Translations under genes and position numbers: made by a program
Source: Bradyrhizobium sp. AS23.2
GTDB lineage: Bacteria > Pseudomonadota > Alphaproteobacteria > Rhizobiales > Xanthobacteraceae
Direction of reading: 5' to 3'
Assembly (NCBI RefSeq): GCF_001908185.1
Contig: NZ_LGHM01000041.1
Span: forward strand, 1-64,000
DNA: 64,000 nucleotides
Notes under the pieces: model-generated
Told to the model about the DNA's origin: nothing
The model's input: only the letters and a program-made list of their open reading frames with translations
The model's database searches: none
Part shown: one piece after another, positions 49,839 through 59,070 of the stretch
Layout of the letters: every line of letters starts with the position of its first letter
Numbering within the stretch: the stretch's first letter is position 1

Positions 49839-50624
49839 ATGCCCAAGCTGAAGCGGAGCGAGACCGACGAGCGCGCGACGGATTTCGTCGAGAGCCTTGA
49901 TCGCGGCCTGCGCCTGCTTCAGTGCTTTGGCGCGACGGCGGGCCCGATGACGCTAAGTGACCTTGCCCGTGCCGCCGATCTGCCGCGCGCCACCGCCCGG
50001 CGCATGCTGTTCACGCTCCAGCGTGGCGGCTTCGTCAGCGGCGACGGCAAGCTGTTCTCGCTGACGCCACATGTGCTGACGCTCGCGGCGTCGTATTTGC
50101 GATCGAGCCAGCTCGTCGCCGTGCTTCAACCCGTGCTCGATCGCATCGCAACCGCCGCGCAGGAAATCTCCTCGCTCGCGGTGCTCGACGGCGATGATGT
50201 CGTGTTCATCGCGCGCGGCGGCCCCGCGCGGGTGTTCACGGGCGGATTGGAGATTGGCTATCGCCTCCCGGCCTTCTGCACCTCGGTCGGCCGCGCCATG
50301 CTCGGCCAGCTCGACGATGTCGAACTGCGCGCGCGATTGAAAGCGATGCGCCGCGAGGCGCTGACGCCGCGCACGGTGACCGATCCGAAATCGCTGCTCG
50401 AAAGTATCATCGCCGACCGCGCACAGGGTTACTCGCTGGTCGACCGCGAGGCCGAGCCGCATTTCCGCTCCATCTCCGTTCCGGTGCGCCGCTACGACGA
50501 CACCATCGTCGCCGCCATCAACATGGGCGCCCATGTCGACCGTGTGCCGACGGCTGAGATGATCGACCGCTTCCTGCCGTTGCTGCGTGAAGGCGCCGGG
50601 TCGGTGTGCTCTCAATTGCTGTAG
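49839..50624 (+). CDS. IclR-family regulator (PcaR/PobR-like)
   Basis: The ATG at 49839 gives 261 residues. The N-terminal winged helix is FVESLDRGLRLLQCFGATAGPMTLSDLARAADLPRATARRMLFTLQRGGFV and the C-terminal effector domain includes FCTSVGRAMLGQLDDVELRARL and GYSLVDREAEPHFRSISVPVR. The N-terminal pattern resembles the PcaR/PcaU/PobR branch that controls beta-ketoadipate genes. It is divergent from the Rieske gene and so the likely regulator of the Rieske/GS-like module. Confidence 0.9.
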   Translation: MPKLKRSETDERATDFVESLDRGLRLLQCFGATAGPMTLSDLARAADLPRATARRMLFTLQRGGFVSGDGKLFSLTPHVLTLAASYLRSSQLVAVLQPVLDRIATAAQEISSLAVLDGDDVVFIARGGPARVFTGGLEIGYRLPAFCTSVGRAMLGQLDDVELRARLKAMRREALTPRTVTDPKSLLESIIADRAQGYSLVDREAEPHFRSISVPVRRYDDTIVAAINMGAHVDRVPTAEMIDRFLPLLREGAGSVCSQLL

Positions 50625-50811
50625 GTGGTAATTCCGTAGCGCACGTCGCGTGTCGCGACGTCGCGTGCCTCCGCTGGCGTCAAAGAACCATTAACGCCAG
50701 TTGCGTGGCGTATGATGCGTTCCGGCTTTCTTAACGGCTTCATGGGCACGATTGAGTGGTTGAATTCATCCTATTTCCGCATTGCCACGCAACAGCCGCT
50801 GATTGTATCCC

Positions 50812-53035
50812 ATGATCTCTCGAGACACCGGTGGAGCGATCGAACCGCAGATCCGTCACCTGGCGTTCGTGGTCGCGGCTCTCACGGCGTTGCTTCTTGC
50901 CGCACCGCTCTTGCCGGTCGTGCATTTCTTCACGCCGCTGTCCTACCTGCCGGTGCACACTGCGCTCGAATTCACCGCCATGGCGGTGTCGCTGATGGTG
51001 TTCGGACTCGGCTGGAATCTGCGCGGGGAGAAGCTCAACAGTCACATCGTGCTGCTCTCCGCGGCCTTCCTTGCCGTGGCGGTGATCGATTTCGCTCACG
51101 CCATGACCTATCCCGGCATGCCGTCGGCGCTGGGCGAGAGCGGGCCGCAGTTGACGATCGAGTTCTGGCTTGCCGGCCGTGCGTTCGCTGCGCTGGCGCT
51201 CATCGCTGTTGCGCTTCTGCCAGCGCGTAGCTGGTCGCCGAATACTGCCGTGGCTGCCGTGGTGGTTGCGCTCGCGGGCAGCGCACTGGTGTGGTGGATC
51301 AGCCTCGCCCATGGCGACCTGCTGCCGCGGAACGTCACGTCGAACGGCAGCCTGACCGCCTTCAAGATCAGCGCCGAGTGTGGCCTGGCGGGAACCTATT
51401 TCCTCGCGGCGCTGCTGCTGCTGCGCCGGCGCAAGAGCTGGCGGAATGCCAACCTCTGCTATCTTGCTGCGGGCTCCTGCGTGCTCGGGCTTGCCGAGCT
51501 CATGCTGACGCTCTACGTCGCCCCCGGCGACCTCCTGAACCTGCTCGGGCACGTCTACAAGGCGGTCGCCTATGCCATGCTCTACCGCGCGCTGTTCGTC
51601 GCCGGCGTGGTGGCGCCGCAGCGGGCGTTGACGCGCAGCAGGGGCGAGCTTGCCTATCTCGCGCATCACGATTCGCTGACGCGATTGCCCAACCGTCGCA
51701 TGATCGAGATGCGGCTCGCAGCACTGCTAAATGACGCTGCCGGTCCCCAGGGCTCGCTGTTGCTGCTCGATCTCGACGCCTTCAAGAACGTCAATGACAG
51801 TCTCGGGCACGCGGCAGGCGACGAGCTGTTGCGCCTCGTGGCCGAGCGGCTCCAGCTCGGATTGTCGCCGGAGGCGCTGCTCGGGCGCGTGGGCGGCGAC
51901 GAGTTCGTGGTGCTGACGCCCGGCCTGCTCGACGATGTCGCCATTTCCGAGCTCGCGCAGGGCCTGATCGATGCGCTGGTGTCGGTCTTCGTGCTCAGCG
52001 GCGGCCAGGAGATCTACATCGGCACCAGCATCGGCATCTGCCGCTTTCCCCGCGACGGCGGCACTGTCGACCAGCTCGTCCGCAATGCCGATGCCGCGCT
52101 CTACGAGGCCAAGGCCGCGGGCCGCGGCGTGTTCCGTTTCTACACCCCCCGCGCTGACCGAGGCCGCGAACAGGCGTGTCAGCCTGGAAAGCCGCCTGCG
52201 TCGCGGCCTCGAGCGCAACGAGTTCCTGCTGTACTACCAGCCGCTGGTGAACGCGACCGACGGTCGCCTCAACGGTGTCGAGGCGCTGCTGCGCTGGGCG
52301 CCACCGGGCGAAGGCGTGATTCCGGCGGGGGCATTCATCAAGGTCGCCGAGGACACCGGCTTCAGCATCGCGCTCGGTGAATGGGCGCTGCGCGAGGCCT
52401 GCCGTCAAATGAAGGAGTGGCGCGCCCAAGGCCTCGCGCTCGACATCATGGCGGTGAACCTGTCGTCGCAGCAGTTCCAGCGTCCGGACGTCGCCAGGAC
52501 GATCGCCGGCGTGCTGGCGGAAACCGGTCTCGAGCCGCAGGCGCTGGAGCTCGAGATCACCGAGAGCAGCCTGATGGCACAGGGCACCGATGTCGAAGCC
52601 ACGCTCGCCGCGCTGAAGGAACTCGGCGTCAAGCTCGCGATCGACGATTTCGGTACCGGCTACTCGTCGCTCGCCTATCTGAAGCGCTTTCCGGTCGACA
52701 AGCTGAAGGTGGACCAGAGTTTCGTCCGCGATATTCCCGATCATGCCAAGGGCATGGAGATCTGTGCCGTGGTCGTCAATCTCGGCAAGGCGCTCGGGCT
52801 CGAGGTGCTCGCCGAAGGCGTCGAGACCGAGATTCAGCTGGCGCATCTGAGACGCCTCGGCTGCGACTCCGTGCAGGGTTATCTCCTCGGCCGGCCGATG
52901 CCCGCCGAGGAGATGGCCGCCCAGCTTCGCGGCAACGCCGCCTCGCTGCGACGGTTGCAGCTCATTGCGAACGCAGGGGCAGCGCCGGCCGTGCCGGGCA
53001 TGGAGCGGACGGAGCTGAACGCTCGATCCGCGTGA
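50812..53035 (+). pseudogene. MASE-GGDEF-EAL protein with a C6 frameshift
   Basis: The N-terminal 240 residues have seven or eight membrane helices (MASE3-like sensor). They are followed by a GGDEF domain with intact DSLTRLPNRRM and VGGDEFVV, then, in another frame, an EAL domain with intact [27 protein letters not shown] and [11 protein letters not shown]. The frame changes at the C6 run at 52145-52150: with five C the reading [19 protein letters not shown] would be continuous. Either one base was added in assembly or the gene is a real slippage mutant. The full protein would make and break cyclic di-GMP. Confidence 0.75.
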
Positions 53036-53214
53036 TCCCAAGATGGGTTGGCGCCCCACGATCTCGGCGCGTGCCACGACCGAAACTGCAAGGCATGACC
53101 CACCAGGCCAACAGCGATAGCGGAATTTGCCAACGCGACGTGGTGGGTTACGCTTCGCAATCCCACCCTACGCCGCTATAATATCGCGCAACACCAGAGA
53201 CCCGGGAGGCAGCC

Positions 53215-53547
53215 ATGCAGCACACCATGGTTCCCAGTGATCGCGTGGAGCACGTCGCCGTCTTCGGGCGCGACGGCATGAAGCTCGGCACGATCGAGCG
53301 ACTGATGCTCGACAAGGTGAGCGGCACGGTCGCCTATGCAGTGATCAAGACCGGCGGGCTGCTCGGCACCCACCATCATTATCCGGTCCAGTGGAGCGCG
53401 CTGCGCTATGATCCGGCGCAGCAGGCGTTCAGGGTCGAATTGATCGAGGACGACCTGCGCAGCGGCCCCTGCGAGTTCGACGGCGATGCCTTCGACTGGG
53501 GCGACCGCTCGCGGTCCTATCCGCATCCGCACTACTGGACGGTCTAG
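53215..53547 (+). CDS. PRC-barrel domain protein
   Basis: The 110-residue protein carries a PRC-barrel: DRVEHVAVFGRDGMKLGTIERLMLDKVSGTVAYAVIKTGGLLGTHHHYPVQWSALRYD. It starts at the ATG at 53215 with gggagg about 8 nt upstream. PRC-barrels act in RNA processing, photosynthetic reaction centres and stress proteins; the small stand-alone form here fits the general stress-linked group of rhizobia. The 180 bp before it hold a short gtgggttacgcttcgcaatcccac hairpin. Confidence 0.85.
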   Translation: MQHTMVPSDRVEHVAVFGRDGMKLGTIERLMLDKVSGTVAYAVIKTGGLLGTHHHYPVQWSALRYDPAQQAFRVELIEDDLRSGPCEFDGDAFDWGDRSRSYPHPHYWTV

Positions 53548-53583
53548 AGCCATATCCGTTCCGATGGAATCGGAACGGGGCTC
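53546..53583. repeat. left half of composite repeat split by IS630
   Basis: It contains the perfect hairpin CCGTTCCGAT-GGA-ATCGGAACGG at 53556-53578. The right half resumes at 54774 after the insertion sequence. Confidence 0.7.
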
Positions 53584-54773
53584 TAGTGTCCTGAATCTGA
53601 AGTTCAGCGGACTCCAGAATGACTCGATGATGGCGGAATCTCCTCACTTTGGGGAGGATTGGCTATGGGCCGACGCTTTGCTCCGCTGGAACTGAATGAG
53701 ATTGAGCTCACCGAGTTGAGGTCGCTGGCCTCACGCCGAAGCACAGCGCAGGGTTTGGCGCTGCGGGCTCGGATCATCCTGGCCTGTGCTGAAGGCGAGC
53801 AGAGCAAGATCGTGGCGGCCAGCCTGGGTATCGACCCCGATACGGTCGGCAAGTGGCGTCGGCGCTTCGCCGAACATCGGCTTGACGGGCTTCGGGATGA
53901 ACCGCGGTCGGGGACGCCGCGCACTGTCGAGGATGCCCAGATCGCGGCGATGATCGTCCGCACCCTGGAGACGAAGCCCTCCGACGCCACCCACTGGAGC
54001 TCGCGCAGCATGGCGCGGGCCAGTGGACTGTCAGTCTCGACGGTACAGCGGATATGGCGCGCCTTCGGCCTGCAGCCACATCGGTTGGAGACCTTCAAGC
54101 TCTCAACCGACCCCGACTTTGTCGCCAAGGTTCGCGACGTCGTCGGCCTCTACGTGGCCCCGCCTGAGCGCGCCATCGTGTTGTGCGTTGACGAGAAGTC
54201 GCAAATCCAGGCGCTGGACCGCAGCCAACCCATGTTTCCCATGCGGCCCGGCCAACCGGCACGCCGCAGTCATGACTACAAGCGTCACGGTACCACATCG
54301 CTGTTTGCCGCCCTCGACGTCGCGACTGGCCGGGTTATCGGCAAGTGTTACGGGCGCCATCGCGCCAAAGAGTTCCGTAAGTTTCTCGATGAGATCGAAG
54401 CCGCTGTTCCAGACGATCTGGACGTTCATCTCGTGATGGACAACTACGCGACCCACAAGGCGCCGCTGATCCGCAACTGGCTGGCCAAGAGACCGCGCTG
54501 GCACGTTCACATGACGCCAACAAGTTCATCCTGGCTCAATCAGGTCGAACGCTTCTTTGCACTCATCACCGAGCGCAAAATCAGGCGCGGCATCTATCGA
54601 AGTGTGGCGGCGCTACGTGCCGAGATCGTGTCATTCATCGAACATCACAACGCTGATCCGAGGCCCTTCCGATGGACCAAATCAGCCGACGACATTCTTA
54701 GCTCGATCGAACGCTTCTCCACCTACAATTCGCCCGCCAACTAAAGCCAACGGACTTTTGGTTCAGGACACTA
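53584..54773 (+). mobile_element. IS630-family insertion sequence
   Basis: The element is bounded by TA dinucleotides. Inside them, terminal inverted repeats GTGTCCTGAA (53586) and TTCAGGACAC (ending 54771) match over 10 bp, as expected for an IS630 element with TA target duplication. The only gene inside is a full-length DDE transposase. The element is about 1.19 kb and looks complete. Confidence 0.9.
53665..54744 (+). CDS. IS630-family transposase
   Basis: The ATG at 53665 (ggggagg 7 nt upstream; a TTG two codons earlier is possible) gives 359 residues. The N-terminal helix-turn-helix ([29 protein letters not shown]) is followed by the DDE core: first Asp in [16 protein letters not shown], second Asp in [15 protein letters not shown], Glu in [11 protein letters not shown]. 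It is undisrupted and probably active. It is the only mobile-element gene recognised in the window. Confidence 0.93.
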   Translation: MGRRFAPLELNEIELTELRSLASRRSTAQGLALRARIILACAEGEQSKIVAASLGIDPDTVGKWRRRFAEHRLDGLRDEPRSGTPRTVEDAQIAAMIVRTLETKPSDATHWSSRSMARASGLSVSTVQRIWRAFGLQPHRLETFKLSTDPDFVAKVRDVVGLYVAPPERAIVLCVDEKSQIQALDRSQPMFPMRPGQPARRSHDYKRHGTTSLFAALDVATGRVIGKCYGRHRAKEFRKFLDEIEAAVPDDLDVHLVMDNYATHKAPLIRNWLAKRPRWHVHMTPTSSSWLNQVERFFALITERKIRRGIYRSVAALRAEIVSFIEHHNADPRPFRWTKSADDILSSIERFSTYNSPAN

Positions 54774-54836
54774 GATTATTGTTTTGACGCGTTTTCTTTA
54801 CGCGAACCGGTGTCCACTTCGCTCGAAAACGCTCTA
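54774..54836. repeat. right half of composite repeat split by IS630
   Basis: It begins gattattgttttgacgcg and ends gaaccggtgtccacttcgc, then gaaaacgctctag, the usual right part of a Rhizobiales intergenic repeat. Joined to 53546-53583 without the IS it gives one continuous repeat. Confidence 0.65.
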
Positions 54837-54982
54837 GCGGAGCTGCTGAGTAGGGTGGGGCAGCAGGGCCGCGAGTTCGGTCGCGCCACGAGAGAATTTG
54901 CAAGGGGTAACCCGCCGCGCCGCTTGTGAGGTGGGATCTGCGGATGGAAAGCGGTGGGTTTCGCTCCGCGAATTCACGCAAC

Positions 54983-55663
54983 TCACGCTTCTGAGGCCTC
55001 GCGCTCCATGTCGCGGCCGGCAAGAGCTTCGCCCTGCATGTTGGCGTACTCGCGCGCCATTTCGCGCATCAAAAACTTCGCCGGCACGTCGTGATAGCTG
55101 CCGCGGTCGTTGACATATTGCATGTAGGCGCGGCCGGCGCCGTCGAACGGATGCAGCAGCGCATCGGTGTGGCCGTCGAAATCGAGCGGCGCCACGCCGA
55201 CCTTGGCGCAGAGCGTGTCGTTGAAGGTCGGCGTCGCCTTGCGCCAGGCGCCGTCGACATAGACCTCGGTAAAGCCGTGCCAGGTGAACATGTCCGTGCC
55301 CATGCTCTGGCGCAGCTTCTCGGTGGTGAGATGGTTCTTTACATCGGCAAAGCCAACGCGGGCCGGAATGCCGTGGACGCGGCAGGCGGCGGCATAGAGC
55401 GCGGCCTTGCCGACGCAATAACCTTGCCCGGCGGCGAGCACGCTCGAGGCGCGAAAGGTCTCGGCGACGCGCATGCTGACATAGGGATTGTAGCGGATGC
55501 CGTCGCGCACCGCCTTGTAGAGCATGCTCGCCTTTTCGCGATTGCTCGCATCGGCGCGCACGGCGGTCTCGGCGAATTGCCGCACGGCGGGATGATCGCT
55601 GTCGATGTACTCGCCGGGATCGGTGTAGAGGCGGCGGATGGTATCGGGGAGGGACTCGGTCAT
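54983..55663 (-). CDS. transglutaminase-like cysteine protease-fold protein
   Basis: The 226-residue cytoplasmic protein has a transglutaminase core: nucleophile Cys in AAGQGYCVGKAALYAAACRVHGIPARVGF, His in FTWHGFTEVYVDGAWRKATPTFND, with a downstream Asp. Members of this bacterial group act as amidases or proteases on unknown substrates. It lies alone between IS630 and a truncated haemoglobin, all on or near the minus strand. Confidence 0.88.
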   Translation of the reverse strand: MTESLPDTIRRLYTDPGEYIDSDHPAVRQFAETAVRADASNREKASMLYKAVRDGIRYNPYVSMRVAETFRASSVLAAGQGYCVGKAALYAAACRVHGIPARVGFADVKNHLTTEKLRQSMGTDMFTWHGFTEVYVDGAWRKATPTFNDTLCAKVGVAPLDFDGHTDALLHPFDGAGRAYMQYVNDRGSYHDVPAKFLMREMAREYANMQGEALAGRDMEREASEA

Positions 55664-55787
55664 AATCTGAGCTTAGCAGGTGACCTGCACGGAATTCAAA
55701 TCGCCTGATGCGTCGAAGGGCTGCACGCGGGCATGCCACGTCTTCACGGGCCGCAAGGCACGGGTGTGCGGTCGGCTCCCGATGTGT

Positions 55788-56186
55788 TCATTGCCGGTTG
55801 CGCATCCAGTCAGCAAGGCCGGATAGCGCCCGGTCGAAATTTTGCCGCGCGGCAGAATCAACAACCGTCTCCTCCAGCGCGCCGCGCATGCAGAGCAGCC
55901 AGGCGTCACGTTCGGCATCGCCGATGGCAAAACCGATGTGCCGCTGCCGCAGCCGCGGATGCCCCTTCTCGACCGAATAGAGTCGCGGGCCGCCGGTCCA
56001 CTCGGTGAGATAGCGCTTCAGCACATCCCTGATCAGGCCAAGGTCGGCCGCATGCATGGCGCGGATGACTTTCGCCTCCGGCAGCGTATCCATGCGCTCG
56101 TAGAATCGGTCGACGAGCCGATCGATCGTGGCGCTGCCGCCGATCCGCTCGAACATGGAGATTGCGACGTCACTGTCAGTCATCAT
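55788..56186 (-). CDS. group II truncated haemoglobin
   Basis: This 132-residue globin starts at the ATG at 56186 (a second ATG follows at once). The pattern FERIGGSATIDRLVDRFYERMDTLPEAKVIRAMHAADL and RLRQRHIGFAIGDAERDAWLLCMRGAL gives the TrHbII distal and proximal regions, with the proximal His in RHIGF and the Trp of WLLCM. Such proteins bind oxygen or nitric oxide and protect against oxidative and nitrosative stress. The neighbouring genes give no further hint. Confidence 0.88.
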   Translation of the reverse strand: MMTDSDVAISMFERIGGSATIDRLVDRFYERMDTLPEAKVIRAMHAADLGLIRDVLKRYLTEWTGGPRLYSVEKGHPRLRQRHIGFAIGDAERDAWLLCMRGALEETVVDSAARQNFDRALSGLADWMRNRQ

Positions 56187-56254
56187 CTATCCCAAGATCT
56201 ATCCCAAGGCTTGTTGCTGGGCTCGGATATAGGTCATTCGAGGTCGCGCACAAA

Positions 56255-56310
56255 CACCGCTGTCGTCCCGGATCTGCGCTTCGCTTGTCCGGGACGACAG
56301 CGGTGGGTGT
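56255..56310. repeat. cgtcccggac palindromic repeat
   Basis: accgctgtcgtcccggatc and ttgtccgggacgacagcggt form a near-perfect hairpin just after the boxR stop, convergent to the haemoglobin gene side. It can act as a terminator. Confidence 0.65.
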
Positions 56311-56333
56311 AGGTGTCGCGGGGTCTAATCTTT

Positions 56334-57242
56334 CTACAGCGCCACGCTGCGCAGCCCAAAGCTGCGGGCCTCGTTCTGCAGCACCGGACGGACCGCATCG
56401 ATGAGACGTGCGGCGGCGGCGTCCACACTGAGCCCCGCGGTATCCACCACCGCGGTCGCGCGCGAATACAGCGGCTCGCGGCTCAAGAGGATGTTGCGCA
56501 GCTCCGTCATCGCAGAGCGGTCGTCGGCCATTGGACGCAAATCACCCTGGCGGCGTACGCGGGCCATGTGCTCCTCGGGTTCGGCCTTCAGCCAGATCGT
56601 GTAGAACGACGTCAGGATCTGGTCGAAGGTCAGCGGCTCCGACACGATGCCGCCGCCGGTCGCCAGCACCATCAGCTCGTTGCGGGCGAGCAGTTGTTGC
56701 AGCGCCGCCTGCTCCATGCGGCGAAAACCTTCCTGGCCGTAGAGCGCGATGATCTCGGCGACCGAGAGCCCGTTCTGCTGCTCGACCTCCTTGTTGAGCT
56801 CGACGAAGCTCCAGCCGACCTTCTTCGCCAGGATCTTGCCCAGCGTGGACTTGCCGGCGCCGCGCAGGCCGATCAGCGCGATGCCGCAGAACGGAGCGCG
56901 GTGCGATGCGGTTGCACTGCCGCCGGCGAGCAGATCCTTGGCCTGTGCGATCTGGGCAGGCGTCGCCTTGCGCAGGAGATCGCGAAACATCTGCCAGTCC
57001 GGCGTCGGATCGGCGCTCGGAAGTAAATCTTCCAGATGCGCGCCCATCGCGTCCGACACGCGGCGCAAGAGCACGATGGAGACATTGCCCTTGCCGCTCT
57101 CGAGCTGCGCGATGTAGCGCTCCGAAATTCCTGATACCCTGGCGAGCACCTTGCGCGACATGCCGCGCAGCGCGCGCATGGTGCGCACACGCTGGCCGAG
57201 CTGTTCGAGAAATCGGGATTCGGCGTCGGGACTGTCGGTCAT
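56334..57242 (-). CDS. boxR: BoxR/BzdR-type benzoate regulator (HTH plus shikimate-kinase domain)
   Basis: The 302-residue two-domain regulator has a Cro/CI-type helix-turn-helix (LGQRVRTMRALRGMSRKVLARVSGISERYIAQLESGKGNVSIVLLRRVSDAMG) at residues 15-70. A linker and a shikimate-kinase-like domain follow, with P-loop GLRGAGKST and VLATGGGIV. This domain pairing is specific to BzdR/BoxR repressors, which sense benzoyl-CoA and control aromatic box or bzd operons. It is divergent from the benzoate-CoA ligase with 136 bp between them. Confidence 0.93.
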   Translation of the reverse strand: MTDSPDAESRFLEQLGQRVRTMRALRGMSRKVLARVSGISERYIAQLESGKGNVSIVLLRRVSDAMGAHLEDLLPSADPTPDWQMFRDLLRKATPAQIAQAKDLLAGGSATASHRAPFCGIALIGLRGAGKSTLGKILAKKVGWSFVELNKEVEQQNGLSVAEIIALYGQEGFRRMEQAALQQLLARNELMVLATGGGIVSEPLTFDQILTSFYTIWLKAEPEEHMARVRRQGDLRPMADDRSAMTELRNILLSREPLYSRATAVVDTAGLSVDAAAARLIDAVRPVLQNEARSFGLRSVAL

Positions 57243-57292
57243 GGACTACAGATCATGGGCCTTCTTTAGCGGTTGTCCCGCGGCGCATTTTA

Positions 57293-57317
57293 ATGAAACA
57301 TAATGCCTGCTGGCATT
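57293..57317. promoter_or_regulatory. candidate BoxR site between boxR and the ligase gene
   Basis: ATGAAACATAATGC begins at 57293 and the palindrome AATGCC-TGCT-GGCATT spans 57302-57317. The same ATGAAACA-A-TGC start recurs before boxC at 60441. Confidence 0.45.
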
Positions 57318-57378
57318 GACAGCAAGCTGCGGCGGTGTCTTTCTATGAATTATAATTCTAAATTCAGGGGAGAAGTCC

Positions 57379-58920
57379 GTGAGCGAGGGATCCTATAACG
57401 CGGTGACCTGGCTGCTCGATCGTAACGTCGAGGAGGGCAGGGGCAACAAGCTCGTCTTCGACGACACCGTCTCGCGGCTCACCTATGGCGAGCTCGCGCG
57501 CGAGACGCGGCGCGCTGCCAACATGCTGCGCCGTCTCGGCGTGCGCCGCGAGGAGCGCGTGGCGATGATCATGCTCGATACGGTGGACTTCCCGGTCGTG
57601 TTCCTGGGCGCGATCCGCGCGGGCATCGTGCCGGTGCCGTTAAACACGCTGCTGACCGCGGACCAGTACGCCTACATCCTCGCCGACTGTCGCGCGCGCG
57701 TGCTGTTCGTGTCGGAGGCGCTCTATCCCGTCATCAAGGACGTGGTCGGCCGCATGCCGGATCTCGAGCATGTCGTGGTGTCGGGCGCCAAGATGAATGG
57801 CCACAAGCAGCTCGCCGAGGAGCTCGCGGGTGAGAGCGACCAGTTCACCACCGCGGCGACGCATCCCGACGAGCCGGCGTTCTGGCTCTACTCGTCCGGC
57901 TCGACCGGCATGCCCAAGGGCGTGCGTCATCTGCATTCGAACCTGCAGGCAACCGCGGACACTTATGCGAAGCAGGTGCTCGGCATCCGCGAAGGCGACG
58001 TCTGCCTCTCCGCGGCAAAACTGTTCTTCGCCTATGGCCTCGGCAATGCGTTGACCTTCCCGATGTCGGTCGGCGCCACCGTAGTGCTGAACAGCGAGCG
58101 CCCGACGCCGGCGCGCATGTTCGACCTGATGAACAAGTTCAATCCATCGATCTTCTACGGCGTGCCGACGCTGTTCGCGGCGATGCTCAATGACGAGACG
58201 ATGAAGGCCGAGCGCGGCGGCAAGTCCTTGCGCATCTGCACCTCGGCTGGCGAGGCGCTGCCGGAATCCGTCGGCAACAGCTGGAAGGCGCGCTTCGGTG
58301 TCGACATCCTCGATGGCGTCGGCTCGACCGAGCTCTTGCACATCTTCCTGTCGAACGCGCCCGGCGACATCAAATACGGCTCTTCCGGCAAGCCGGTGCC
58401 GGGCTACGCGGTGCGGCTGGTCAACGAGGCCGGCCAGGACGTGGCTGACGGCGAGGTCGGCGAGCTTCTGGTCGATGCGCCCTCCGCCGGCGAGGGTTAC
58501 TGGAACCAGCGCCACAAGAGCCGCCGCACGTTCGAGGGACCGTGGACCCGTACCGGCGACAAATATGTCAGGGACGCCGAGGGCCGCTACACCTTCTGCG
58601 GCCGCGCCGACGACATGTTCAAGGTCTCCGGCATCTGGGTCTCGCCGTTCGAGGTCGAGAGTGCGCTGATCACGCATCCGGCCGTGCTCGAAGCCGCCGT
58701 CGTGCCCGAAGCCGATCCGGAAGGGTTGCTGAAGCCCAAGGCCTTTGTCGTGCTGCGCCCCGGTGCGAAGACGACGAATCTGCAGGAAATGCTGAAGGAG
58801 CACGTCAAGCAGAAGATCGGCCCCTGGAAATATCCGCGCTGGATCGATGTGGTGGAGTCCTTGCCGAAGACGGCGACTGGAAAGATCCAGCGGTTTAAGC
58901 TGCGTCAGGGCGCGAATTGA
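57379..58920 (+). CDS. bclA: benzoate-CoA ligase
   Basis: The GTG at 57379 (gggga 8-9 nt upstream) gives 513 residues. This AMP-forming ligase has P-loop YSSGSTGMPKGVRHLH, benzoate-ligase landmarks LNSERPTPARMFDLMNKFNPSIFYGVPTLFAAML and GVGSTELLHIFLSN, then TGDKYVRD and the C-terminal catalytic Lys in KTATGKIQRFKL. It converts benzoate, ATP and CoA to benzoyl-CoA, the first step of the aerobic box pathway encoded downstream. It is divergent from boxR. Confidence 0.93.
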   Translation: MSEGSYNAVTWLLDRNVEEGRGNKLVFDDTVSRLTYGELARETRRAANMLRRLGVRREERVAMIMLDTVDFPVVFLGAIRAGIVPVPLNTLLTADQYAYILADCRARVLFVSEALYPVIKDVVGRMPDLEHVVVSGAKMNGHKQLAEELAGESDQFTTAATHPDEPAFWLYSSGSTGMPKGVRHLHSNLQATADTYAKQVLGIREGDVCLSAAKLFFAYGLGNALTFPMSVGATVVLNSERPTPARMFDLMNKFNPSIFYGVPTLFAAMLNDETMKAERGGKSLRICTSAGEALPESVGNSWKARFGVDILDGVGSTELLHIFLSNAPGDIKYGSSGKPVPGYAVRLVNEAGQDVADGEVGELLVDAPSAGEGYWNQRHKSRRTFEGPWTRTGDKYVRDAEGRYTFCGRADDMFKVSGIWVSPFEVESALITHPAVLEAAVVPEADPEGLLKPKAFVVLRPGAKTTNLQEMLKEHVKQKIGPWKYPRWIDVVESLPKTATGKIQRFKLRQGAN

Positions 58921-58925
58921 GGAGT

Positions 58926-59052
58926 TCGTCATTCCGGGGCCATGCGAAGCATCGAACTATGTGCGCACTTGCGCACCTGAGAATCTCGAGCGGCAGACGA
59001 CAATCTCGAGATTCCGGATCAGCTCGCGTTGCGAGCTGTCCGGAATGACGGG
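58926..59052. repeat. cattccggggc-type palindromic repeat
   Basis: gtcattccggggcc and an inner atctcgag pair (agaatctcgagc, caatctcgagattccgg), then gctgtccggaatgac close a cruciform between the ligase and hydrolase genes. Confidence 0.7.
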
Positions 59053-59070
59053 ATGAATGGGAACGAAAGC

